NCBI GenBank assembly: GCA_934445015.1
Contig: CAKSDJ010000018.1
Coordinates: forward strand, 1 to 28,178
DNA length: 28,178 nucleotides
Source of the DNA: an uncultured Eubacteriales bacterium
GTDB taxonomy: Bacteria; Bacillota; Clostridia; Oscillospirales; Acutalibacteraceae
Reading direction: 5' to 3'
In this document: piece by piece, positions 21,858-28,178 of the stretch
Layout of the letters: every line of letters begins with the position of its first letter
Position numbering within the stretch: position 1 is the stretch's first letter
Notes under the pieces: model-generated
What the model was told of the DNA's origin: nothing
Database searches by the model: none
The model's input: only the letters and a program-made list of their open reading frames with translations
Translations under genes and position numbers: made by a program

Positions 21858-22588
21858 ATATTGCCGCCTTTCAACAACGCCTCTGCAATAATAATGTCTT
21901 CGGGCGTCGTTATTTTTATGTTTTTAACGCTTGACTGTATCGCTTTAACTGTAAGACCTGCGACCTCCATAACTGATACGTCATCGGTAAATTCCGACGC
22001 GTTTTTTATTTCACGGCAAGCCTTAACATATTTTTTTACATCTACACCCTGTGGAGTTTGAGCGGCATAAAGGCAACTGCGGTCAACAGTTGACGCAACC
22101 ATTCCGTTTTTGTCAACAGACTTAACCGTGTCATTTATCTTATTTACGCACACTGCGGCGTCGTAATTTTTAAGTGCTCTTGCAACGGCGGTTACCGTAT
22201 CGGCATCAACAAGCGGACGTGCGCCGTCATGTATTAGAACCTTTTCGTCACTTACATCAAGGCGTGACATTCCGCACATAACCGAACTGTGTCTTGTGTC
22301 GCCGCCTACCGTTATGTCCGAAACCTTGCTTATCATATACTTATCACAGATCAGTTGAATGTCTTTTACGCTGTCTTTGGCCGTTACAATTATTATTTTA
22401 GATACATCGGCGCAGTTTTCAAAAGCCATAAGGGTTCTTGCTATCACGGGAATACCAAGCAATAATGCAAACTGTTTATTTATTCCGCACATTCTGCTCG
22501 AATTACCGGCAGCAACAATAATTACGGGTATTCCGTCAGTGCTGTTTTCGCATATATTATACTGCAATTTTAACTCGGTAACATTCAT
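21848..22588 (-). CDS. ispD: 2-C-methyl-D-erythritol 4-phosphate cytidylyltransferase (IspD)
   Basis: IspD couples CTP to MEP in the isoprenoid pathway. The nucleotide-binding motif is IIVAAGNSSRMCGINKQF (family AAGxGxRMGxxxxKQF). Others are GGDTRHSSVMCGM, VLIHDGARPLVD, VNKINDTVKSVD, AAQTPQGVD and FTDDVSVME. Start ATG 22588 (246 aa) is chosen for its SD (AAGGA, 7-8 bases upstream); a TTG at 22609 is in frame but lacks one. The N-terminus has about 20 extra residues before the first beta strand. It is first in an ispD-ispF-DUF4830-rsuA run, directly after a terminator. Confidence 0.95.
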   Translation of the reverse strand: MNVTELKLQYNICENSTDGIPVIIVAAGNSSRMCGINKQFALLLGIPVIARTLMAFENCADVSKIIIVTAKDSVKDIQLICDKYMISKVSDITVGGDTRHSSVMCGMSRLDVSDEKVLIHDGARPLVDADTVTAVARALKNYDAAVCVNKINDTVKSVDKNGMVASTVDRSCLYAAQTPQGVDVKKYVKACREIKNASEFTDDVSVMEVAGLTVKAIQSSVKNIKITTPEDIIIAEALLKGGNICE

Positions 22589-22601
22589 AAAATTTTCCTT
22601 T

Positions 22602-22646
22602 AAAAACAACGCCGCACTATTCCGAGCACACGGAACAAGTGCGGCG
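22602..22646 (-). terminator. Terminator of the efp/CD1247 unit
   Basis: On the minus strand CGCCGCAC (22646-22639) pairs with GTGCGGCG (22617-22610), and an inner stem TTCCG/CGGAA extends it. The stem is followed by UUGUUUUU. It ends 14 bases before the ispD start. No clear ispD promoter lies between, so ispD may depend on partial read-through or on a promoter inside the preceding gene. Confidence 0.8.
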
Positions 22647-22666
22647 CAATTAACATTTTATAATAA

Positions 22667-23116
22667 TTACTTATCGCTGCCGCAATCGCAATCGCTGTCG
22701 CAACAATCACAATCGCCGTCACAGTCACCGTCAAAATCAAATTCAAGATGTGTGCCGCAATTCGGGCAGTCTATACCCCCATCTTCCAACATATCTTCAT
22801 CAAGATAGATCACATCGTTGCAATTCGGACATTCAACTTCATAAAGACCGTCATCGCAATCGCAATCATCATCGCAACAATCGCAATCGTCTTCACATTC
22901 GTAAACAACATCTTCAAGTGCCGATAAATCTTCATCAACAGCATCTATCTGCTCGCTCATATCGTCGCAAGCGTCCTCAATATCGCATATTTCAGCGGTA
23001 ATATCGCCTAAAAGGTCGATAATTGCATTGAGAACTTTGCCTTCCTTAGTGTCTCCGTCAAGTTCAAGACCTTCGGCAAGGCCCTTTATATAAGAAATCT
23101 TTTCACAAATATCCAT
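22667..23116 (-). CDS. CD1247-type protein: helical N-terminal domain, zinc ribbon and Asp/Cys-rich tails
   Basis: The 149-aa acidic protein has three parts. The N-terminal helical domain (1-70: EKISYIKGLAEGLELD..., DIEDACDDMSEQIDAVDEDL) matches what is annotated in Clostridia as the CD1247 N-terminal domain. A zinc ribbon has paired CPNC motifs (ECPNCND and DCPNCGTHLEF). Two low-complexity Asp/Cys tracts (CEDDCDCCDDDCDCDDG and DCDGDCDCCDSDCDCG) flank it. No TM or signal peptide. The tracts look able to bind several metal ions, but no function is known. It starts 24 bases after efp, with SD GGAGG, and the two share a terminator. Confidence 0.85.
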   Translation of the reverse strand: MDICEKISYIKGLAEGLELDGDTKEGKVLNAIIDLLGDITAEICDIEDACDDMSEQIDAVDEDLSALEDVVYECEDDCDCCDDDCDCDDGLYEVECPNCNDVIYLDEDMLEDGGIDCPNCGTHLEFDFDGDCDGDCDCCDSDCDCGSDK

Positions 23117-23140
23117 TGGTTTTTCCTCCTGAAATAAAAA

Positions 23141-23698
23141 TTATGCACGTTCCATATATTCACCGGTTCTGGTGTCAATACGAACAACTTCGCCCTCATT
23201 GATAAATAACGGAACACGAATTTCACAACCGGTTTCAAGTGTTGCCGGCTTAGTAGCATTTGTAGCAGTGTTGCCTGCAAAACCGGGTTCCGTTTTTGTA
23301 ACGGTAAGTTCAACAAAAGTTGGCGGTTCTACACCGAAAACCTTACCTTTATATGAAAGAACCTTGCATACCATATTTTCTTTAACAAACTTAAAGTTGT
23401 CTGAAAGTTCCGATGCGTTGATAGGTTCAAGTTCATATGTTTCCTGATCCATAAAGTAATAAAGATCACCGTCCTGATATGAATACTCCATATCCTTGCG
23501 CTCAATATAAGCCGTCGGGAACTTTGCAGTCGGGTTATACGACTTTTCAACAACAGAACCCGTAATTACATTTTTTGTTTTTGTTCTGACAAAGGCAGCG
23601 CCTTTACCGGGTTTAACATGCTGAAATTCTACAACCTGTAAAACCTGACCATCCTCCTCAAAGGTTACACCGTTTCTGAAATCGCCGGCACTAATCAT
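23141..23698 (-). CDS. efp: Translation elongation factor P
   Basis: EF-P relieves ribosome stalling at polyproline stretches. Domain I contains the tip loop HVKPGKGAAFVR with Lys32, the residue modified in family members (5-aminopentanol in Bacillus, beta-lysine in enterics). Domains II and III follow, with the C-terminal family signature GCEIRVPLFINEGEVVRIDTRTG in split form. Start ATG 23698 (185 aa, MISAGDFRNG) matches the family and has GGAGG 8 bases upstream; 7 further in-frame codons upstream are not needed. No epmA/epmB-type modification gene is in view. It has its own consensus promoter. Confidence 0.96.
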   Translation of the reverse strand: MISAGDFRNGVTFEEDGQVLQVVEFQHVKPGKGAAFVRTKTKNVITGSVVEKSYNPTAKFPTAYIERKDMEYSYQDGDLYYFMDQETYELEPINASELSDNFKFVKENMVCKVLSYKGKVFGVEPPTFVELTVTKTEPGFAGNTATNATKPATLETGCEIRVPLFINEGEVVRIDTRTGEYMERA

Positions 23699-23728
23699 TA
23701 TTATTTCCTCCAAATTCAACTTCTTGTT

Positions 23729-23789
23729 GCGGCACAGTTCAAATGCCGCTACACAATTATATTCTAATATTTTTTACAAACTTTGTCAA
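23729..23789 (-). promoter_or_regulatory. efp promoter with leader hairpin
   Basis: On the minus strand TTGACA (23789-23784), 17 bases and TAGAAT (23766-23761) give an 11-of-12 match. The leader of about 55 bases contains a GCGGCA/TGCCGC hairpin (23749-23729) about 30 bases before the start codon. Confidence 0.75.
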
Positions 23790-23815
23790 GCAAATATAAA
23801 TTTTATTTGTTTTAA

Positions 23816-23876
23816 ATCTCAGTTAATCAAAATTAAAGCCCACGGCAGTTCTTCACCCGCATAAACCTCCTGAGAT
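23816..23876 (-). other. Inverted-repeat element with mini-ORF between trkH and efp
   Basis: ATCTCAG (23876-23870, minus) and CTGAGAT (23822-23816) enclose 47 bases. Inside are a perfect SD AGGAGG (23871-23866), ATG at 23862 with a nine-codon frame (MRVKNCRGL, stop at 23833), and a second hairpin TTAAT-TTTG-ATTAA (23836-23823). The three-stem layout could be a leader RNA, a 3'-UTR structure for trkH or chance. Nothing I recognise matches it. Confidence 0.35.
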
Positions 23877-23881
23877 ATATA

Positions 23882-25333
23882 CTACCGTTTTTTATTTATC
23901 CATGTGCTCGGAGAAATAAATATTATAAGCGGGAATATTTCAAGCCTGCCGAACAGCATCGCAAATGTTAAAACTAACTTTGAAAAATCAGTGTAGGCGC
24001 TGAAATTTGATGCGGGTCCCACAGCGCCAAAACCCGGACCTATATTATTAAAACAAGACACAACCGCCGAAAAGTTGGTTTCAAACCCGAACGGTTCAAA
24101 TGATATTAAAAGAAATGCCGTAAGCAAACATATCATATAAACAACAAAGTATGTGCTTGCACTGTTGAGTGTCTCCTCATCTACGGCTTTACCCTCAAAG
24201 TGTATTCTGCCCACCGAGCGTGGATGTATCATCTTTTTTACCTGTTTAGACACCGATTTAAAAAGCATCACAAGCCTTGAAATTTTAAGTCCGCCTGCGG
24301 TAGAACCTGCACACGCGCCCGAAAACATAAGCAGCAAAAGTATTGTTTTTGAAAGGTTGGGCCATAAATTAAAGTCCGCTGTAGCAAAACCCGTTGTCGA
24401 AACAATTGACGTAACCTGAAAAAATGAATTTCTTAAAGACAGCGAAAAGTTTTTATAAATAGGCATTATGTTTGCGGTGATACATATAACGCTTACCGCA
24501 ACTATTGAAACATAGCACCAAAGTTCACTGCTCTTAAGTGCCGTCTTTACCTTGCGCAACAAAATCAGGTAATAAAGATTAAAGTTCACGCCGAACAAAA
24601 ACATAAATATTGCTATTACCCACTGACAATACGGACTGTATGACGCAACACTGTCTGCCTTTATTCCGAAACCGCCTGTACCGGCAGTTGCAAATGAATG
24701 TACTATGCTGTCAAACCTTGACATACCGCCCGCAAGCAACAAAATCATTTCCAAAAGGGTAAGACCTATATATATCATATAAAGTATCTTTGCGGTGTCT
24801 TTGGTTTTTGACACAAGTTTGCCCTTTACCGGACCCGGAACTTCGGCACGCATTATGTGCATTGAACGATCGGTAAAGTTAGGCACAACAGCCATTATAA
24901 ATACCAAAACGCCCATACCGCCTATCCAGTGTGTAAAACTTCTCCAGAAAAGCATACTTTTGCTCATTGCTTCAACATTGACTAAAATTGAAGCACCCGT
25001 GGTTGTAAATCCGCTTACAGTTTCAAAAAGCGCGTCTATATAAGAGTGTATTTCACCGGATATAACAAACGGCAATGCGCCGACTGCCGCCAATATTATC
25101 CACGCAAGGGCAGTTATTGCAAAACCCTCTTTTGCATATATCACACGATTTTCTGTGCGCACAAAGAGTATAATCAATGTGCCTGCTGCAAATGAGCCCA
25201 CAGCTGTTACCAAAAAGCAGAACAGTTGCTCCCCCTCACCGTAAATTACCGCAACAATTGCCGGCAAAAGTAAAATAAGCGCTATTATTTGTGAGATTTT
25301 GCCCGTCATTCTGAGCAACATTTTTTTGTTCAT
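23882..25333 (-). CDS. trkH: Trk/Ktr-type potassium uptake protein, membrane subunit (TrkH)
   Basis: This K+-translocating membrane subunit of the TrkH/KtrB superfamily has four M-P-M repeats. Selectivity-filter regions are visible as VSGFTTTGASIL, FATAGTGGFGI, VSTTGFATADF and NNIGPGFGAVGP. Ten or so hydrophobic helices are present, two of them before the first repeat as in TrkH rather than KtrB. The C-terminus (SPSTWINKKR) is the usual place to stop. Length (483 aa) fits TrkH. ATG 25333 has SD GAGG and starts 5 bases after trkA's stop, so the pair forms a trkA-trkH operon. Confidence 0.95.
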   Translation of the reverse strand: MNKKMLLRMTGKISQIIALILLLPAIVAVIYGEGEQLFCFLVTAVGSFAAGTLIILFVRTENRVIYAKEGFAITALAWIILAAVGALPFVISGEIHSYIDALFETVSGFTTTGASILVNVEAMSKSMLFWRSFTHWIGGMGVLVFIMAVVPNFTDRSMHIMRAEVPGPVKGKLVSKTKDTAKILYMIYIGLTLLEMILLLAGGMSRFDSIVHSFATAGTGGFGIKADSVASYSPYCQWVIAIFMFLFGVNFNLYYLILLRKVKTALKSSELWCYVSIVAVSVICITANIMPIYKNFSLSLRNSFFQVTSIVSTTGFATADFNLWPNLSKTILLLLMFSGACAGSTAGGLKISRLVMLFKSVSKQVKKMIHPRSVGRIHFEGKAVDEETLNSASTYFVVYMICLLTAFLLISFEPFGFETNFSAVVSCFNNIGPGFGAVGPASNFSAYTDFSKLVLTFAMLFGRLEIFPLIIFISPSTWINKKR

Positions 25334-25338
25334 AAACG

Positions 25339-26706
25339 TTACCTCAAAATATCGGAAAGGTCGTTCATCTTATGTTCCGATTCCTTTGCAATTACTATAA
25401 TTTTGTCGCCCGCAATGATCTCATCGTCACCTGTTGGGATAAAGGCATTGCGCTTTCGGATTATTCCTGCTATAAGAACGTCTTTTTTAAGACGCATATC
25501 CTTAAGCTTTATATGCTGATTTTTAAAGTCGGATTGAACGTTAAATTCAAGCGCCTCAACCTTGCCGTCCATAAGTTTATACATCGTTTCAATATTGCTG
25601 CCAAGGGTGTTTTGAAGCGCCCGTGCATAACTTGTTATAACATTTGAAACGGCACGCTTAGGCGAAACTATGGAATCAAGTCCCAATTTTTGCGCCATAG
25701 ATGCAAGTTCTGCCTGATTTATCTTTGCTATAACACGCGAAACATTCTGCGATTTTGCAAAAAACGATATAAGAATATTTTCTTCATCAATTCCGGTGAG
25801 CGCGGTAAACGCATCTACCGAAGTTATACCCTCCTCCATCAGAACTTCCTGATGATTGCCGTCGCCGTTTATAACAACCGCGCCCGGCAACATCTCGGCG
25901 AAACGGTCGCAACGTTCAAGTTCCTTATCTATTATGGTGACATTACTTCCCGAACGCAACAGCATTTTTGCAAGGTAGTACGCCGTTGTACTGGCACCTA
26001 AAATCATAACATTTTTTGAATGTTTTTTTGCAAGTCCCAACATCTTCAAAAGTTTTTGAATTTCAGAGTAGTCGGCCGTGATGCAAATGCGGTCGCCGTT
26101 TTTAAGTTCAAAATTACCGTCGGGTATATATACGTTTTCGCCGCGTTTTACAACGCATATCAAAAAGTTCGCCTTATTATACTTTTTTCTCAGATTTGCA
26201 AGGCTTATTCCGTCAAGCTGCGCCTCTTCCCTCAATATAAGTTCAACCATTTCAAAATTTCTTCTTGAAAAGGTTTCAATGTTAAGAGCCGCAGGGAGTT
26301 TTAAAATATTAAAAACCTCCTGAGCCGCCAAAAATTCCGGATTTATTGTAAGTGACAGATCAAGATACTGTTTTAACTGATCTAACTTGTTATAATTATA
26401 TTCGGGATTTCTCACCCTTGCCGCCGTATGCGACGCGCCCATCTTTTTGGCTATATAGCATATAAGCATATTTATCTCGTCGGAATTTGTAACCGCAATA
26501 AGCAACTCCGCCTTCGGAACTTCGGCCTCCATAAGAGTGTCATAATCGACGCCGTTTCCGCAAACGCACATAATGTCATATATACTGCCGATGTCGTCCG
26601 TAACCTTATGATTAACGTCAACAGCGGTAATATCATGACCTTCGCTCTCAAGACTTTCAATAATGGTTGTGCCTATTTTTCCACAGCCGACAATAACTAT
26701 TTTCAT
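25339..26706 (-). CDS. trkA: Trk potassium uptake regulatory subunit TrkA (two RCK modules)
   Basis: This is the cytoplasmic gating ring of the Trk system. It has two tandem RCK modules: RCK-N 1 (GCGKIGTTIIESLESEGHD), RCK-C 1 (about 145-225), RCK-N 2 (MILGASTTAYYLAKMLLRSG) and RCK-C 2 (about 370-453). The first Rossmann loop GxGxxG is intact. The second reads GASTTA and lacks two glycines, so nucleotide binding may be restricted to the first module. Length (455 aa) is normal for double-RCK TrkA. ATG 26706 has SD GAGGGG. Confidence 0.95.
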   Translation of the reverse strand: MKIVIVGCGKIGTTIIESLESEGHDITAVDVNHKVTDDIGSIYDIMCVCGNGVDYDTLMEAEVPKAELLIAVTNSDEINMLICYIAKKMGASHTAARVRNPEYNYNKLDQLKQYLDLSLTINPEFLAAQEVFNILKLPAALNIETFSRRNFEMVELILREEAQLDGISLANLRKKYNKANFLICVVKRGENVYIPDGNFELKNGDRICITADYSEIQKLLKMLGLAKKHSKNVMILGASTTAYYLAKMLLRSGSNVTIIDKELERCDRFAEMLPGAVVINGDGNHQEVLMEEGITSVDAFTALTGIDEENILISFFAKSQNVSRVIAKINQAELASMAQKLGLDSIVSPKRAVSNVITSYARALQNTLGSNIETMYKLMDGKVEALEFNVQSDFKNQHIKLKDMRLKKDVLIAGIIRKRNAFIPTGDDEIIAGDKIIVIAKESEHKMNDLSDILR

Positions 26707-26739
26707 TAAGTTCCCCTCTTCTGATAAAACGGTCAGTTT

Positions 26740-26768
26740 ATTATACTATATATAACTGAGCTTTTCCA
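26740..26768 (-). promoter_or_regulatory. Candidate trkA-trkH promoter
   Basis: On the minus strand TGGAAA (26768-26763), 17 bases and TATAAT (26745-26740). The -35 matches 4 of 6. The leader would be about 28 bases, too short for a riboswitch, so c-di-AMP control by a ydaO-type RNA is not expected here. Confidence 0.5.
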
Positions 26769-26781
26769 CACTTTTTTTACA

Positions 26782-26810
26782 TTGACTTTATTTATATATG
26801 GTTTTATAAT
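26782..26810 (+). promoter_or_regulatory. Promoter of the LCP gene
   Basis: TTGACT (26782-26787), 17 bases and TATAAT (26805-26810) match 11 of 12 consensus positions. The start codon at 26829 leaves a leader of only about 12 bases with a weak SD (GGTGA). Confidence 0.8.
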
Positions 26811-26828
26811 TGTAGCGGTGATTATTAT

Positions 26829-27851
26829 ATGAAAAAAAACAAAAAAGTTGCCGTAATCATAATAAGTGTTATTCTTGCAATCGCCTTATTGCTGACATCG
26901 GCGTTTTTTATTTTAAGTTATATTGGTAAAAAACAATTTCATAAAAAAGATAAGCATATTGTAAATGAAAATGTAGTAATAGATGATGAAGATTCAATAA
27001 CCTATAACGAAAATGAATATGTGCTTAATAAAAATATTATAAGTATGCTTGTTATAGGTGTTGACCGCAGCAGTTTGGAAAAAGATTTCGGTGCCGGAAG
27101 CAACGGTCAGGCCGATGTAATATTTTTGGCAACGGTTGATACAAAAACAAAAAAGATGAGCATTATCCCCATTTCAAGAGAAACTATTACGGATATAAAC
27201 ATATACACCACAGACGGCACCTTTGCCGGAACACAAAAACAACCCCTTTGCCTTGCATACGCATACGGCAACACACCTGAAGAATGCAGCATAAATATAA
27301 TGACATCGGTAAAAAGACTGCTGTATGAAATAAATATTGACTCATACGTAACAATAGATATGAACGGCGTAAGCAAACTCACCGATATGGTAGGCGGAAT
27401 TGAGGTAAATTGCCTTGAAAATATAAAAGTCGGCGGAAAATATGTAAATGCAGGCGAAAAACTTACGCTTAACGGCAGTAAAGCGCTGGATTATGTTCGA
27501 AATCGCGGAACCGATTTAGAAGCGAATAATCGCCGTATGCAAAGGCAAAAACAGTTTTTGTCGGCTCTTATTTCAAAAACGGGCAACTCAGTTTTAAGCG
27601 ATTTTACAAATCTTGCAACATATTATACCAACCTTACCCCTTATTTTTCCACCAACATCTCATTTGCACAGATAACCTATCTGGCACAAAATTTTTTAAG
27701 TCTGAATTTAGGAGATTCGCTTGAGTATAAAAACATTGAAGGTACTTTGGCGCAGGGCGAAAAATGGGTAGAGTTCACGGCAGATGAAAACTCACTGCTT
27801 CAAACCGTAATAGACGTATTTTACATACCTAAAAAATCGAATACCGACTAA
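26829..27851 (+). CDS. LCP family (LytR-CpsA-Psr) cell-wall glycopolymer ligase
   Basis: LCP proteins transfer lipid-linked anionic or capsular polymers to peptidoglycan outside the membrane. A short basic N-terminus (KKNKK) and one TM helix (about 7-32) precede the extracellular LCP domain. It starts MLVIGVDRS and continues with the substrate-contact segments QADVIFLATVDTKTKKMSIIPISRET, VGGIEVNC and ALDYVRNRGTDLEANNRRMQRQKQFL. The conserved Asp/Arg residues expected for phosphate binding appear present. Length (340 aa) is normal. It is the only plus-strand gene in the window, divergent from trkA, and is monocistronic between its own promoter and a terminator. Confidence 0.93.
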   Translation: MKKNKKVAVIIISVILAIALLLTSAFFILSYIGKKQFHKKDKHIVNENVVIDDEDSITYNENEYVLNKNIISMLVIGVDRSSLEKDFGAGSNGQADVIFLATVDTKTKKMSIIPISRETITDINIYTTDGTFAGTQKQPLCLAYAYGNTPEECSINIMTSVKRLLYEINIDSYVTIDMNGVSKLTDMVGGIEVNCLENIKVGGKYVNAGEKLTLNGSKALDYVRNRGTDLEANNRRMQRQKQFLSALISKTGNSVLSDFTNLATYYTNLTPYFSTNISFAQITYLAQNFLSLNLGDSLEYKNIEGTLAQGEKWVEFTADENSLLQTVIDVFYIPKKSNTD

Positions 27852-27855
27852 AATT

Positions 27856-27887
27856 AAATTGCCTTTCAAAACGAAAGGCAATTTTTT
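27856..27887. terminator. Bidirectional terminator between LCP gene and secG
   Basis: AAATTGCCTTTC (27856-27867) and GAAAGGCAATTT (27873-27884) form a perfect 12-bp stem with a 5-nt loop. A T-run follows on the plus strand and an A-rich flank gives some U on the minus strand. It serves the two convergent genes. Confidence 0.9.
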
Positions 27888-27900
27888 ATAAGTATAAAAA

Positions 27901-28149
27901 TTATTTTTTAAGAGAAATGATGTTTGCAACAAGTGCCAGAACAAAAAACAGAATTGCAATATACTTTGTAAAACGGGCAAGTTTTGCATTAACCGTGCGT
28001 GCCTTGTTTTTTGAAAGAAAAGTGTCGGCTCCGCCTGAAATAGCGCCGTTAACACCCGAACGGTGACCCTGCTGTAAAAGTATAACGCCTATAATAACCA
28101 GGCAAACCAAAATCATTGCTATTCCCAAAATTATTTCCCACGGACTCAT
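27901..28149 (-). CDS. secG: Preprotein translocase subunit SecG
   Basis: SecG is the small auxiliary subunit of the SecYEG channel. TM1 is about residues 6-24 (ILGIAMILVCLVIIGVILL). The family loop QQGHRSGVNGAISGGADTFLSK follows, here read in two parts as QQGHRSG and GAISGGADTF. TM2 is about 60-78. Length (82 aa) is normal. SD GGAGG precedes ATG 28149. A TATAAT at 28169-28164 (minus) may be its -10, with the -35 beyond the window. In many Firmicutes secG is followed by rnr-smpB-ssrA; that is not so here. Confidence 0.92.
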   Translation of the reverse strand: MSPWEIILGIAMILVCLVIIGVILLQQGHRSGVNGAISGGADTFLSKNKARTVNAKLARFTKYIAILFFVLALVANIISLKK

Positions 28150-28178
28150 TTTTAAACCTCCAAATTATATAAATAAAC

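Noticed and set aside
22670..22900. Repetitive CAATCG/GCAATCGCA-like tracts that could suggest a repeat array or CRISPR
   Set aside because: They are the codons of the Asp/Cys-rich tails of the minus-strand CD1247-type protein; there is no regular repeat-spacer pattern.
23699..23719. Seven-residue N-terminal extension of EF-P
   Set aside because: EF-P starts MISAGDF in the family; the upstream codons contain the SD for that start.
23819..23884. Programmed read-through of the trkH TAG stop
   Set aside because: The protein already ends at the usual C-terminus for the family and no read-through context or pyrrolysine signal is visible. It is kept only as part of the intergenic-element finding.
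26707..26739. c-di-AMP (ydaO-type) riboswitch before trkA
   Set aside because: The likely leader is under 35 bases and has none of the required structure.
1..28178. Mobile elements, prophage, integrases, toxin-antitoxin or defence systems
   Set aside because: No transposase, recombinase, att-like duplication or defence-gene motif was seen; all genes are core or transport functions.

Overview
The window is a chromosomal segment of a low-to-moderate-GC, Gram-positive-type bacterium, most likely an anaerobic Clostridia member (an Oscillospirales/Ruminococcaceae-like gut lineage is my best guess). The reasons are a SigH-type sigma factor, a SpoVD/PBP2-type transpeptidase with PASTA domains, a MurE with the meso-DAP 'DNPR' motif, a CD1247-type zinc-ribbon protein, a DUF4830 protein, an LCP protein and strong A/G-rich Shine-Dalgarno sites. 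No phage, transposon, integrase or CRISPR signal was seen. All genes but one (the LCP gene) lie on the minus strand, so the units below read right to left. No gene-free gap exceeds 300 bases.

Right to left. SecG (27901-28149, minus) and an LCP cell-wall ligase (26829-27851, plus) converge on a shared bidirectional terminator. The LCP gene diverges from trkA-trkH (K+ uptake). After a short intergenic element with a mini-ORF come efp and a CD1247-type gene, then ispD-ispF-DUF4830-rsuA, then an orphan MsmX/UgpC-type sugar-ABC ATPase closed by a strong terminator. The main block is a division and cell-wall (dcw) cluster: mraZ-rsmH-ftsL-spoVD/pbp2-murE-mraY-ftsW-murG-murA-ftsQ, followed by ftsZ with its own promoter and terminator. 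The cluster has no murF, murD, murC or ftsA. Further left are a polar amino-acid ABC operon (binding lipoprotein, permease, ATPase), a sigH-like gene, a two-zinc-ribbon protein, and an OmpR-type two-component system leading into a truncated membrane-anchored, possibly HtrA-like gene.

Most of the window is core physiology: septal peptidoglycan synthesis, isoprenoid precursor (MEP) synthesis for the lipid carrier used by MraY/MurG, translation factors and ion/amino-acid transport. The less ordinary signals are intergenic. They are a degenerate tRNA-like fold between sigH and the zinc-ribbon gene; a duplicated promoter block with a perfect 11-bp inverted repeat upstream of the amino-acid ABC operon; four MraZ-type boxes at the mraZ promoter, whose -35 lies inside a terminator hairpin; a consensus sigH promoter inside a cluster of TTGTCA/TGACAA half-sites; and a compact inverted-repeat/mini-ORF element between trkH and efp. 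All calls are by eye from sequence; no database search was run.
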